Below are positions 38,885-48,910 of a stretch of 64,000 nt of DNA, piece after piece (the stretch's first letter is position 1; every line of letters starts with the position of its first letter). The notes below the pieces were generated by a model that was given only the letters and a program-made list of their open reading frames with translations, made no database searches and was not told the DNA's origin. The translations under genes were made by a program, and so were the position numbers. Origin of the DNA: an uncultured Pelagibacteraceae bacterium (GTDB lineage: Bacteria; Pseudomonadota; Alphaproteobacteria; Pelagibacterales; Pelagibacteraceae). The stretch lies in the NCBI GenBank assembly GCA_902619745.1, contig CACNFL010000001.1, positions 1 to 64,000 of the forward strand, read 5' to 3'.

Positions 38885-39229
38885 ATGATTAAAGAGCAAA
38901 TTACCTATAATGATTTTGATAAAGTAGATATTAGAATTGGTACTGTAATTTCTGTAAAAAAAAATGAAAAGGCGAGAAAGCCATCTTTAGTGGTTGAAGT
39001 TGATTTTGGAAGCGAAATTGGCATTAAACAATCTTCCGCTCAAATTACTCATTATTATAATGAGGAGAATTTAAAAGGAAAACAAGTTATTGCTGTTTGT
39101 AATTTTCCTGAAAAAAATATTGCTGGAATAGTTTCTCAAGTATTGGTTTTAGGAGCAATTGATGCCGATGGCAAAGTTACACTTGTTCATCCTTCTCAAA
39201 AAGCAGAAAACGGATTACCGATTGCTTAG
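38885..39229 (+). CDS. csaA: tRNA-binding domain protein CsaA-like
   Basis: 'FDKVDIRIGTVISV', 'IGIKQSSAQITHYY', 'VSQVLVLGA'. Confidence 0.85.
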   Translation: MIKEQITYNDFDKVDIRIGTVISVKKNEKARKPSLVVEVDFGSEIGIKQSSAQITHYYNEENLKGKQVIAVCNFPEKNIAGIVSQVLVLGAIDADGKVTLVHPSQKAENGLPIA

Positions 39230-39231
39230 TA

Positions 39232-39825
39232 ATGCATCCTGAAATTCTTTCTATAACTTTATTCGGAATCGTTGCGGCATTCACTCCTGGACCTAATAAT
39301 TTTGTTGCTTTCTATTCTGGTTTCAATTTTGGCATTCTAAGAACACTACCGCATATAATTGGTGTAACTTTAGGATTTCCTTTTTTGTTGTTATGTTTAG
39401 CTCTAGGGCTGATAAACATTTTTAAGCTTTATCCTTTAATCCAAGAGATATTAAAATATTTAGGAACTCTATTTTTAATTTATTTAGCATATAAAATTTC
39501 TTTTTCAGGACCTTCTGATCAGGAAAATAAAAATAAAAATCCAATAAAGTTCCATGAAACTTTTATTTTTCAATTTTTAAATCCTAAAGGGGTTATTGCA
39601 TCGATTATTATTGTTTCTACTTATATTAATCCAGGAGAAACCTTTGTAAGTTATACGACTCAGATTATCATTATGGCTTTAATTGTTTCGGTGACTAGTA
39701 TAACTCTGTGGACTTTTTTAGGTAAATTTTTTAGGAAATTCGCGACAAATCAGAAATTTATTAATTACTTTAATTATGCTATGTCACTGCTTCTTTTAAC
39801 AAGCATAATAACTTTTTATTTATAA
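39232..39825 (+). CDS. LysE family transporter
   Basis: 'IVAAFTPGPNNFVAFYSGFNFG', 'FQFLNPKGV'. Confidence 0.85.
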   Translation: MHPEILSITLFGIVAAFTPGPNNFVAFYSGFNFGILRTLPHIIGVTLGFPFLLLCLALGLINIFKLYPLIQEILKYLGTLFLIYLAYKISFSGPSDQENKNKNPIKFHETFIFQFLNPKGVIASIIIVSTYINPGETFVSYTTQIIIMALIVSVTSITLWTFLGKFFRKFATNQKFINYFNYAMSLLLLTSIITFYL

Positions 39826-39826
39826 T

Positions 39827-42496
39827 ATGACTCCAGGAAACAAAAATTCTTACAATTCATTAAAAAAAATTAAAGTTAATGACAAAGAGTATAATTATTA
39901 TTCTTTAAATGAATCAGAAAAAAATGGACTTGAAGGAATAAATAAACTTCCAAAATCTCTAAAAGTTTTACTAGAAAATTTATTAAGATACGAAGACGAC
40001 TTAAGTGTAACGAAATCTCAAATAGAGGCGATTAAAAATTGGCTAAAAACTAAAAAATCTAAAACTGAAATTGCATATAGACCAGCAAGAGTTTTGCTTC
40101 AAGATTATACAGGAATACCTGCGGTTGCAGATTTAGCTGCAATGAGAGAAGCAGTCAAAGAAAAAAATAAAGATCCAAATACAATCAATCCATTATCTGC
40201 AGTTGATCTTGTAATTGATCACTCTGTACAAGTCGACCAATCTGCAAAAGCAGATTCTTTTGAAAAAAATGTCGATATAGAATTTGAAAGAAATGGTGAA
40301 AGATATTCTTTTTTAAAATGGGGACAACAGGCATTTGATAATTTTAGAATAGTTCCACCAGGAACAGGAATTTGTCACCAAGTAAATCTAGAATATTTAT
40401 CAAAAGTTGTTTGGTCAGAAGAATTTAAAGGGGAAAAATATCTTTTTCCAGATACTTTAGTTGGAACAGACAGTCATACAACAATGGTAAATGGCTTATC
40501 TGTTTTAGGATGGGGTGTTGGAGGAATTGAAGCTGAAGCAGGAATGTTAGGTCAACCAATTTCTATGTTAATACCAGAAGTAATTGGTTTCGAAATGAAA
40601 AACAAATTGCCAGAAGGAACCACTGCAACAGATTTAGTTTTAACTGTTGTTAAAATGTTAAGAGATAAAGGTGTGGTTGGTAAGTTTGTTGAGTTTTATG
40701 GAGAGGGTTTAAAAAATTTAACTCTTGCAGATAGAGCTACAATTGCAAACATGGCACCAGAATATGGTGCTACTTGTGGTTTTTTTCCTATCGATGAAGA
40801 AACATTAAAGTATTTAAAATTTTCTGGAAGAGATCAACAAACTGTTGATATCGTAGAAAATTATGCCAAGGAACAAGGTTTATGGGCGAGTAACGAGATA
40901 GAATTTACTGACATTATATCTTTAGATATGTCCACAGTTGTGCCAACTATTTCAGGACCGAAAAGACCACAAGACAAAGTTCTTTTAACAGATGCACCTA
41001 GTTCGTTTCAAAAAGTATTGCAGGAAGCTACAAATAAAAATGAAAAATCAATTTCAAAAGTAACAAATACAGATTATGAAATTAAAGATGGTTCAATATT
41101 AATTGCAGCAATAACATCTTGTACAAACACTTCTAATCCAAATGTTCTAATTGGGGCTGGACTATTAGCAAAAAAAGCTATTGAAAAAGGTTTACAGGTT
41201 AAACCCTGGGTAAAAACTTCTTTAGCACCTGGGTCTCAAGTAGTTACAGACTATTTGGCAAAAGCTGGATTAAACACTTATTTAGATCAGCTTGGCTTTA
41301 ATTTAGTTGGGTACGGCTGTACAACTTGCATTGGAAATTCAGGACCACTTCCAGAAAATATTGTAGAAGCGATCCAAAAAGAAAATATTTATGCAGTTTC
41401 AGTTTTATCAGGAAATAGAAATTTCGAGGGAAGAATTTCTCCACATATAAAAGCTAACTATTTGGCTTCACCTCCACTTGTTGTTGCATATGCAATAGCT
41501 GGGCATATGGAAGTTGATTTGTACAAAGATCCATTGGGAAAAGATAAAGAAGGAAAAGATGTATTTTTAAAAGATATTTGGCCTTCAAATAAAGAGATAG
41601 AAGAAACTTTAAAAGATTCACTTAATGCTGAGATGTTTATACAAAGATACTCAAATGTTTCTGAGGGCCCAACTCAATGGCAAAAAATTAAAACTGATAA
41701 AAGCAGTATCTATAATTGGGATGAGAGATCAACATATGTAAAAAAACCTCCATTTTTTGACTCTTTACCAGATAAACCAGAAGGATTTAAAGAAATTAAG
41801 GATGCAAGACCATTATTAATCTTAGGTGATATGGTTACTACTGACCATATATCGCCAGCTGGTAGTATTCAAAAGGATAGTCCAACTGGTGAATATTTCA
41901 TGGAACACCAAATTTTGCCAAAAGATTATAATTCATATGGTTCAAGAAGGGGTAACCATGAAGTTATGATGCGAGGAACTTTTGCAAATATAAGAATTAG
42001 AAATGAAATGGCTCCAGGTACAGAGGGTGGTTTTACAAAGTTATATCCAGAAGAAAAAGTTCTTCCTATATATGATGCAGTTGTTGAATATAAAAAAAGA
42101 GGAACAGATTTAGTTGTAATTGGTGGAAAAGAGTATGGAACTGGATCGTCTAGAGATTGGGCAGCTAAAGGAACAAAATTACTTGGAATAAAAGCAGTAA
42201 TCGCAGAGAGTTTTGAAAGAATTCACCGATCTAATTTAATTGGAATGGGAATATTACCGTTACAATTTATCGAAGATCTAAATAGAAAAAATCTAAAATT
42301 AATTGGTTCTGAATTAATTAGTATTCAAAATATAGAAAAGGGCGTTAATCCCTCAGATGAAGTGACAGTCGAAATTAAATATGCCTCTGGCGAAATAAAG
42401 AAAATTAAAACTTTATGCAGAATTGATACAAAAAATGAATTAGAGTATTATAAAAATGGAGGTATTCTGCAGTACGTTTTAAGGAATATGATTTAG
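39827..42496 (+). CDS. acnA: Aconitate hydratase AcnA
   Basis: 'TDSHTTMVNGLSVLGWGVGGIEAEAGMLGQP', 'TSCTNTSNP', 'GYGCTTCIGNSGPL', 'GSSRDWAAKGT'. Confidence 0.96.
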   Translation: MTPGNKNSYNSLKKIKVNDKEYNYYSLNESEKNGLEGINKLPKSLKVLLENLLRYEDDLSVTKSQIEAIKNWLKTKKSKTEIAYRPARVLLQDYTGIPAVADLAAMREAVKEKNKDPNTINPLSAVDLVIDHSVQVDQSAKADSFEKNVDIEFERNGERYSFLKWGQQAFDNFRIVPPGTGICHQVNLEYLSKVVWSEEFKGEKYLFPDTLVGTDSHTTMVNGLSVLGWGVGGIEAEAGMLGQPISMLIPEVIGFEMKNKLPEGTTATDLVLTVVKMLRDKGVVGKFVEFYGEGLKNLTLADRATIANMAPEYGATCGFFPIDEETLKYLKFSGRDQQTVDIVENYAKEQGLWASNEIEFTDIISLDMSTVVPTISGPKRPQDKVLLTDAPSSFQKVLQEATNKNEKSISKVTNTDYEIKDGSILIAAITSCTNTSNPNVLIGAGLLAKKAIEKGLQVKPWVKTSLAPGSQVVTDYLAKAGLNTYLDQLGFNLVGYGCTTCIGNSGPLPENIVEAIQKENIYAVSVLSGNRNFEGRISPHIKANYLASPPLVVAYAIAGHMEVDLYKDPLGKDKEGKDVFLKDIWPSNKEIEETLKDSLNAEMFIQRYSNVSEGPTQWQKIKTDKSSIYNWDERSTYVKKPPFFDSLPDKPEGFKEIKDARPLLILGDMVTTDHISPAGSIQKDSPTGEYFMEHQILPKDYNSYGSRRGNHEVMMRGTFANIRIRNEMAPGTEGGFTKLYPEEKVLPIYDAVVEYKKRGTDLVVIGGKEYGTGSSRDWAAKGTKLLGIKAVIAESFERIHRSNLIGMGILPLQFIEDLNRKNLKLIGSELISIQNIEKGVNPSDEVTVEIKYASGEIKKIKTLCRIDTKNELEYYKNGGILQYVLRNMI

Positions 42497-42498
42497 TT

Positions 42499-43143
42499 AT
42501 GGACGAAGATTTATCAATTATAAATACCAATACTAGAAATGAAAAAATTAAGAATTTTTTTGTAAACAATAAAAATAAAATTATTTCAGGTATAATTATT
42601 TTAATAATTATTATAGTAGGTGTTTTCAGTTACGATAAATATTTAATTAATAAAAAAAAAGATATCTCAGATAGTTATAATTCTATAATCATCGATTATT
42701 CTGAAAAAACAAAAGAAAAAACAGCTAGCAGTCTGATTGAAATAATAAACAAGAAAGACCCAACTTATTCACCTTTATCTCTTTATTTCATCATTGATAA
42801 TAATCTTGTAAGTGATCAGTCCAAAATCAATTCATTATTTGATGTATTGATAAACGATACTTCATTAGACAGTGAGATTAACAACTTAATTATATACAAG
42901 AAGGCACTCTACAATGCAGATAACGCTCAAGAGGGTGATCTTTTAAATATGTTAAATCCACTGATCAATTCAAAAAGTGTCTGGAAATCACATTCTTTAT
43001 ATTTAATGGCAGAATATTTTTATGCAAATAATCAAAAACAAAAAGCTAAAGAATTTTTCAACCAAATAATAGCTTTAGAAAATTCAAATCCAGATATAAG
43101 ACTTCAAGCAGAGAAAAGATTGAACAGAGACTTGAGTGAATAA
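42499..43143 (+). CDS. Membrane-anchored TPR-like protein (alphaproteobacterial BamB-partner type)
   Basis: N-terminal TM 'IISGIIILIIIIVGVFSYDKYL', helical repeats, overlaps the BamB-like gene. Confidence 0.55.
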   Translation: MDEDLSIINTNTRNEKIKNFFVNNKNKIISGIIILIIIIVGVFSYDKYLINKKKDISDSYNSIIIDYSEKTKEKTASSLIEIINKKDPTYSPLSLYFIIDNNLVSDQSKINSLFDVLINDTSLDSEINNLIIYKKALYNADNAQEGDLLNMLNPLINSKSVWKSHSLYLMAEYFYANNQKQKAKEFFNQIIALENSNPDIRLQAEKRLNRDLSE

Positions 43144-44434
43144 ATTAATTTTTACTTTCATTGTATTATTTTTTCTTAACAATTGTTCATTTAACGAAAA
43201 CTCAAGAATTTGGAAAGACAAAGAAAATAAATTAGAAACAGATAAAAAAATAACAAAAGTTTTTGCTGAGGAAAATCTAAGTGTTTCAGAATTTAATAGA
43301 GATTTAAAATTTGATCTATCATCAATAAAAATAAATAATAAAAAAAATGAAAATCAAAATAATCTTGGTTTGCAAAATTACAAAGGTGAATTAAAAAAGA
43401 TTGGTAACTTTAAATTTTCAAAGTTAGAGGAATTAAATCAATTAAATTTCAAACCGATTTTTTTGAACAATGGAATAATTTTTTTTGATAAAAAGGGTAC
43501 AATTATAAGGTATGACAATAACCAGAAAATTATTTGGAAAAAAAACCACTATTCAAAAGCTGAAAAAAAATTAAAGCCAAAGCTTAATTTTTTAGTAGAC
43601 GGTCAAAATCTTTTAGTGGCTGATAGTATAGCAAAATATTATTCAGTAAATATAAGCACTGGAGAACTAAATTGGTCAAAAAATAATGAGTATCCATTTA
43701 ATTCAAATATTAAAAAGTATAAAGATAAAATATTTGTTATTGATTATAAAAACACTCTTAGATGCTACAAAATCAAAGATGGTTCTGAATGTTGGAATTT
43801 GCAAACAGAGGACTCATTTACAATTTCAAATGCTAAATATTCTTTAATTATTTTAAACGATAATGTTATTTTTAGTAATTCTATAGGAGATATTACAGCT
43901 GTAGATATTGAAACTGGCTTAATAACTTGGCAACTACCTACACAGAGTAGCTCGATAATAAATGAAACTTATAATTTTAAGACTTCTAAACTAGTATCAG
44001 ATGGAAATTCTGTATTTTTTTCAAACAATAAAAACCAGTTTTATTCAATTAATTTAAAAACAGGAATCACTAACTGGATTAATGAAGTAAATTCTAATGT
44101 AAAACCAATTTTGGTTGGAAATGTAATTTTCACAATTTCTAATGAAGGTTATTTACATTTAATTGATAAAAATAAAGGCAATATAGTTCGAATTACAGAT
44201 CTATTTGTTAATTACAAAGATAAAAAAAGAAAAAATATCCATCCAATTGGTTTTGTGATTGGAGACAAAAATTTATTTTTAACTAACTCAGATGGTAAAA
44301 TGATCATAGCTGGGATTGAAGATGGAAAAATAACTAAAATTGAAAAAGTTTCTGGCGGATTAGTCTCTGAACCGTTTATATTTAACAACAATTTATATGT
44401 AGTAAGAAATGGTTCAATTGTACAATATAACTAA
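43136..44434 (+). CDS. bamB: BamB-like PQQ-repeat beta-propeller lipoprotein
   Basis: GTG start; lipobox FLNNC; repeated 'G.L.W' blades such as 'STGELNWSKN', 'ETGLITWQLPT', 'KTGITNWINEV'. Confidence 0.78.
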   Translation: MNKLIFTFIVLFFLNNCSFNENSRIWKDKENKLETDKKITKVFAEENLSVSEFNRDLKFDLSSIKINNKKNENQNNLGLQNYKGELKKIGNFKFSKLEELNQLNFKPIFLNNGIIFFDKKGTIIRYDNNQKIIWKKNHYSKAEKKLKPKLNFLVDGQNLLVADSIAKYYSVNISTGELNWSKNNEYPFNSNIKKYKDKIFVIDYKNTLRCYKIKDGSECWNLQTEDSFTISNAKYSLIILNDNVIFSNSIGDITAVDIETGLITWQLPTQSSSIINETYNFKTSKLVSDGNSVFFSNNKNQFYSINLKTGITNWINEVNSNVKPILVGNVIFTISNEGYLHLIDKNKGNIVRITDLFVNYKDKKRKNIHPIGFVIGDKNLFLTNSDGKMIIAGIEDGKITKIEKVSGGLVSEPFIFNNNLYVVRNGSIVQYN

Positions 44435-44436
44435 AC

Positions 44437-44868
44437 ATGTTCTTAAAATTTTTAGAAAAAATTGGCAGAAAAAAAGTTGTATTAGATAGAGGACCTTCAC
44501 ATCCCAAGTTTAAAGAGGCAAAGCCTTGGATGAATCGTTACTATGTTTTGATGAGGTATCGACCTAAATGGTTTCCATTCAATATATTAATTCATGAGAT
44601 GCTAGCAGATGATCATGGAGAAGGAGTTCATAATCACACTTTTCCTTATATTACTATAATTTTAAGAGGTGGCTATTGGGAAACACTGAGCAATGGCAAG
44701 TTTTGGCGCCCACCAGGGTATATTGGTTTTAGATCAGCGAATAATTTACATCGAGTAGATTTAGAACCAGGAACCAAACCATTAACTTTATTTATCTCAG
44801 GTCCATTTGGGCTAAGGAAAGGACCAAGATCAGAGTATGGTATTGACTTTAAAACTAAAAAAAATTGA
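44437..44868 (+). CDS. Cupin-like protein
   Basis: 'HGEGVHNHTFPYITIILRGGYWE' metal-site motif. Confidence 0.6.
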   Translation: MFLKFLEKIGRKKVVLDRGPSHPKFKEAKPWMNRYYVLMRYRPKWFPFNILIHEMLADDHGEGVHNHTFPYITIILRGGYWETLSNGKFWRPPGYIGFRSANNLHRVDLEPGTKPLTLFISGPFGLRKGPRSEYGIDFKTKKN

Positions 44869-45923
44869 TGCCAAAAAAAATTGAAAAAGAATTCATATCT
44901 TATTGTGAAAATCAAAATTTAGAAGTTAATCCTAATCAAATCAAAGTTATTAAAAAATTAGAAGATTACTATAATAGTAATTACAAATCATTTTTTTCAA
45001 AATTATTTTCCAAAAAAAAATCTAAAAAAGGATTTTATTTATATGGTGGTGTAGGGGTTGGTAAAACAATGATTTTAAACTTCTTTTATGATCATCTTGA
45101 AGAAAAAAAATTAAAAAAACATTTTAATGAATTTATGTTAGGTTTTCATGATTTTGCCCATGAGCAAAAAGAAAAAAATGAAGAAAATGTAATCAATCAA
45201 TTTGTTCAAAATTTAAAATCAAAAGCTTCATTAGTTTATTTCGATGAGTTCCAAGTAACAAACATTGTTGATGCAATGATTTTAGGAAAACTATTTGAAC
45301 AAATATTTAAAGAAGATATTAAAATTATTCTTACTTCAAACACTAAAATTTCAGAACTTTATAAAGAAGGTCTTCAACGCGAACAATTTGTACCTTTTAT
45401 AAAAATAATGGAAGATCAATCCATCGAGTATGAGTTAAAAATTGAGGATGATTATAGAAAATCTAATGATAATCAAAAACAAAGATATTTTTTTCCACTT
45501 AATCAAGAAACCAATTTTAAGATTAATAAATTTTTTAGAACCATAACAAAGAATAAAAAACAATCTTCAATAACAATTAATGTTAAAGGAAGAGAATTTA
45601 AAATAGAAAACTTTTATGAGGGAATTGTTAGGTGTGATTTTAATCAACTTTGTGATCAAAATTTAGGAGCGGAAGATTATTTAGAAATAGTTAAAAACTG
45701 TAAATTTATGGTAATAGATCAAATACCTCAATTTAATGATGTAAATTCAAATCAACAACAACGTTTTATCACTTTGTTAGATGTAATTTATGATAAAAAT
45801 ATTTCATTAGCAGTTACAGCTGATATAAATTTAGATCAATTTACCTCTTCAAGATTGTTAGAAAAACCATTTAAACGAACCATTAGTCGTTTGTATGAGC
45901 TTACATCGAAGGAGTATAATTAA
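44865..45923 (+). CDS. zapE: AFG1/ZapE family ATPase
   Basis: 'GFYLYGGVGVGKTMILNFFYD', 'LVYFDEFQVTNIVDAMILG'. Confidence 0.9.
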   Translation: MMPKKIEKEFISYCENQNLEVNPNQIKVIKKLEDYYNSNYKSFFSKLFSKKKSKKGFYLYGGVGVGKTMILNFFYDHLEEKKLKKHFNEFMLGFHDFAHEQKEKNEENVINQFVQNLKSKASLVYFDEFQVTNIVDAMILGKLFEQIFKEDIKIILTSNTKISELYKEGLQREQFVPFIKIMEDQSIEYELKIEDDYRKSNDNQKQRYFFPLNQETNFKINKFFRTITKNKKQSSITINVKGREFKIENFYEGIVRCDFNQLCDQNLGAEDYLEIVKNCKFMVIDQIPQFNDVNSNQQQRFITLLDVIYDKNISLAVTADINLDQFTSSRLLEKPFKRTISRLYELTSKEYN

Positions 45924-46342
45924 TGAAACAAGAATTTTATAATCTTCAAATTAAGACTAATGGTCAAAAGTTATATGAATTTACTAATGATACAATTCAA
46001 TGGATTAGTCAAAATACCTTTAAAAATGGTATTCTTAATTTAAGCATTCAGCACACAAGCGCCTCATTAATTGTTCAAGAAAATGCAGATCCAGATGTAC
46101 AAACAGATTTAATAAATTATTTTGATAAATTAGCTCCTATGGATAACAAACTATATATTCATACTACGGAGGGAAAAGATGATATGCCTGCACATATTAA
46201 ATCTGTATTAACAAATAATCAAATTTCTCTAAGTGTGAAAGATAGTGAATTGTTGCTTGGAACTTGGCAGGGCATATATTTATTTGAACACAGATTAGAG
46301 GCTCAAAAAAGAACTATAATTCATCATTTTATTGGAGAATAA
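45923..46342 (+). CDS. yjbQ: YjbQ/UPF0047 family protein
   Basis: 'LSIQHTSASLIVQENADPDVQTDLINYF', 'LLLGTWQGIYLFEHR'. Confidence 0.92.
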   Translation: MKQEFYNLQIKTNGQKLYEFTNDTIQWISQNTFKNGILNLSIQHTSASLIVQENADPDVQTDLINYFDKLAPMDNKLYIHTTEGKDDMPAHIKSVLTNNQISLSVKDSELLLGTWQGIYLFEHRLEAQKRTIIHHFIGE

Positions 46343-46350
46343 AATTAAAT

Positions 46351-47772
46351 TTATTTTTTCTTTAAAGATTGAAACGCTTCAAGAGCTGCAGCTCTAGCTT
46401 TTTCATGAACAACAATAGGGCCCGGGTAATCTTTGCCAATAATTGTTTTTATAGCTTCTTGATACTTTAATTCCATTTCCCATGGTTTATGAATAAATTT
46501 ATTTGGTACATTTTTAAGTTCAGGAACCCATTTTTTTACATAATTACCTTCTTTATCAAATTTTTCACCCTGAAGTATTGGATTGAATATTCTAAAATAA
46601 GGTGCTGCATCTGCACCACAGCCAGCAACCCATTGCCATTGAGCAACATTATTTGCTTTGTTAAAATCTAGTAGACAATTTCTAAAATGCTTCTCACCTT
46701 CAGTCCAATTAATTCTCAAATGTTTGACTAAAAATGAACCAACAACCATTCTTATTCTATTATGCATCCATCCAGTCTCATACAATTCTCTCATACCTGC
46801 ATCGACAATAGGATAACCGGTCATTCCTTTTTTCCACACTTTTAAGAATTTCTCATTTTTTGCCCAAGGGAATTTATCAAATTCTTTTCTAAAATTTCCT
46901 TTTAAGAATTCAGGGAAATAATTAATTAAACTATGTGAAAACTCTCTCCAACCAAGCTCATTAATATATTTTCTATAACCAATTCCTTTTGATTTAATTT
47001 CAGAACATTTTTTCCAAATACTGCCTACATGAATTTGGCCATGTTTGATGTAAGGAGATAATTTAGAGGTTCCTTCAATAGATGGTATATCTCGAGAAGT
47101 TCCATAATCCTTAATTTTATTTTCAATTAAATTTTTAAGTATTTTTTTTGATTCATTTTCTGAAACTTTCCAATATTTTTCAAATTTATTATACCAATTT
47201 TTTTTTGGTAAAATATCTATTGGTTCAATACACTTTTTAAAATATGTAATCTTTTTAATTTTCTTTTTAACAATATAATTTTTGCTTGGTGGTTGATTTA
47301 AATAAACTTGCTCCGCATTTCTCCAAAAAGGGGTAAACACTTTAAAGGGAGTTCCATCATTTTTTGTTATCTCTTGAAATTCATTTAAAACATTTCCTTT
47401 AAAATATTTATAATTGATTTTATTTTTAATAAATAAGTCACGTATTTTTTTTCCTTTAGCTATTACATCTGGCTCATAAATTTTATTCCAATAAACCGAA
47501 AGCTTATCCTTTTTATTAAATTTAGAAAAAATTTCTAATTCGTCACCTTTTACTATTTCAAGATTAATTTTATAATCTGATAATTCTTTTTTTAAAGTTT
47601 CTAGAGATTTAAAAACCCACCATTTTTGAGCTTCTCTTTTGTTATCAAAATCATTGTTATTATAAATATATAATGCAATTACATTATCATGATATTGTGT
47701 GGCAAAAGATAAAGCAGGATTATTTTCAATTCTAAAATCCTCTCTAATCCAAAAAATACCTATGCTACTCAT
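46351..47772 (-). CDS. phrB: Deoxyribodipyrimidine photolyase
   Basis: 'IGIFWIREDFRIENNPAL', 'GMTGYPIVDAGMREL', 'WMHNRIRMVVGSFLVKHL'. Confidence 0.92.
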   Translation of the reverse strand: MSSIGIFWIREDFRIENNPALSFATQYHDNVIALYIYNNNDFDNKREAQKWWVFKSLETLKKELSDYKINLEIVKGDELEIFSKFNKKDKLSVYWNKIYEPDVIAKGKKIRDLFIKNKINYKYFKGNVLNEFQEITKNDGTPFKVFTPFWRNAEQVYLNQPPSKNYIVKKKIKKITYFKKCIEPIDILPKKNWYNKFEKYWKVSENESKKILKNLIENKIKDYGTSRDIPSIEGTSKLSPYIKHGQIHVGSIWKKCSEIKSKGIGYRKYINELGWREFSHSLINYFPEFLKGNFRKEFDKFPWAKNEKFLKVWKKGMTGYPIVDAGMRELYETGWMHNRIRMVVGSFLVKHLRINWTEGEKHFRNCLLDFNKANNVAQWQWVAGCGADAAPYFRIFNPILQGEKFDKEGNYVKKWVPELKNVPNKFIHKPWEMELKYQEAIKTIIGKDYPGPIVVHEKARAAALEAFQSLKKK

Positions 47773-47776
47773 TAGT

Positions 47777-48907
47777 TTAATTTTGGTTAATTAACTTTTG
47801 ATACATTTCTTGATCAGTATCTCCCTCACAACCAAAAACCAAAACATTAGATTTTTCATTTAGATCTAATTTTTCTTTAATTACATGATCTTCACAACTT
47901 GTAATCAGACTGATTACGCCAGGTGCCGAGTTTTCTCCTGCAATTATTTTATCATCACTAAAGCTTGAATTTCCAAGTAGTTTCATAGTTTTTGCAATAT
48001 CATCATCTGGTAAACTAATACAATGTTTAACTGAATTTTTGAGTATTTCCCATGGGACCAATGATACTTCACCACAAGACATACCACCCATTAAGCTTTC
48101 TCTTTTAATATCTATTTTTTCTATTTTTCCAGTTTTAATGCTTTCCATTACACACGCGGCACTATCCGGTTCAACAACTATAATTGATGGAACATAGTTC
48201 AAATATCTTGCAATACCTGCAACCATAGCAGCAGCCATGCCACCAACACCAGCCTGTAAAATGATGTGAGTTATTTTCTCTTCCTGGATTTGATTAGCTA
48301 TTTCTTTCATCATGACTGTATAACCTGCCATTGTATACTTGGGGACAACCATATAATCTTTCCAAGCAACATCCTGAACTATTTGCCAATTATTTTCAGT
48401 AGACTGTTTTATGCATTCCATCAAAGATTTTTCATAATTACCTTTTACTTTTACTACATCTGCCCCAAGTGCGGCCATAGCTTTGCCTCTTGCATCACTT
48501 ACAAATTCACTAATGAATATTTTACAGCTTAGACCTAATCTTTTAGCACCCCAGGCAACTGATCTTCCATGATTGCCAGCAGTAGCTGTTGCTACCACTA
48601 TATCTTTATTTCCTTTGGTTACTTTTTCTACCGCATAAGCTCCACCTAAAGCTTTAAAAGATTTTAAATCAAATCTTTTATTTTCATCTTTATAAAAAAT
48701 TTTTTTTAAATTTAATTCTTTTGAAAGTTTATTTAAAGAAAGCAGGGGAGTAGGATAATAACCTTCCCACTCAGAAATACTCTTATAAGCATCATCAATT
48801 TCTTCTGAGGTTAAAGAATTAAGAATTTCTTTTTTGTTAAATGAGTAATTTTTATTGTCTGTAAATTCCGTGTATTTCCATTGATGACCGTTAGATAATA
48901 TAGTCAT
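47777..48907 (-). CDS. dpaL: Diaminopropionate ammonia-lyase-like PLP enzyme
   Basis: 'FDLKSFKALGGAYAV' PLP-Lys, 'ATAGNHGRSVAWGAKRLG', 'QAGVGGMAAAM', 'FGCEGDTDQEMYQ'. Confidence 0.82.
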   Translation of the reverse strand: MTILSNGHQWKYTEFTDNKNYSFNKKEILNSLTSEEIDDAYKSISEWEGYYPTPLLSLNKLSKELNLKKIFYKDENKRFDLKSFKALGGAYAVEKVTKGNKDIVVATATAGNHGRSVAWGAKRLGLSCKIFISEFVSDARGKAMAALGADVVKVKGNYEKSLMECIKQSTENNWQIVQDVAWKDYMVVPKYTMAGYTVMMKEIANQIQEEKITHIILQAGVGGMAAAMVAGIARYLNYVPSIIVVEPDSAACVMESIKTGKIEKIDIKRESLMGGMSCGEVSLVPWEILKNSVKHCISLPDDDIAKTMKLLGNSSFSDDKIIAGENSAPGVISLITSCEDHVIKEKLDLNEKSNVLVFGCEGDTDQEMYQKLINQN

Positions 48908-48910
48908 GTA

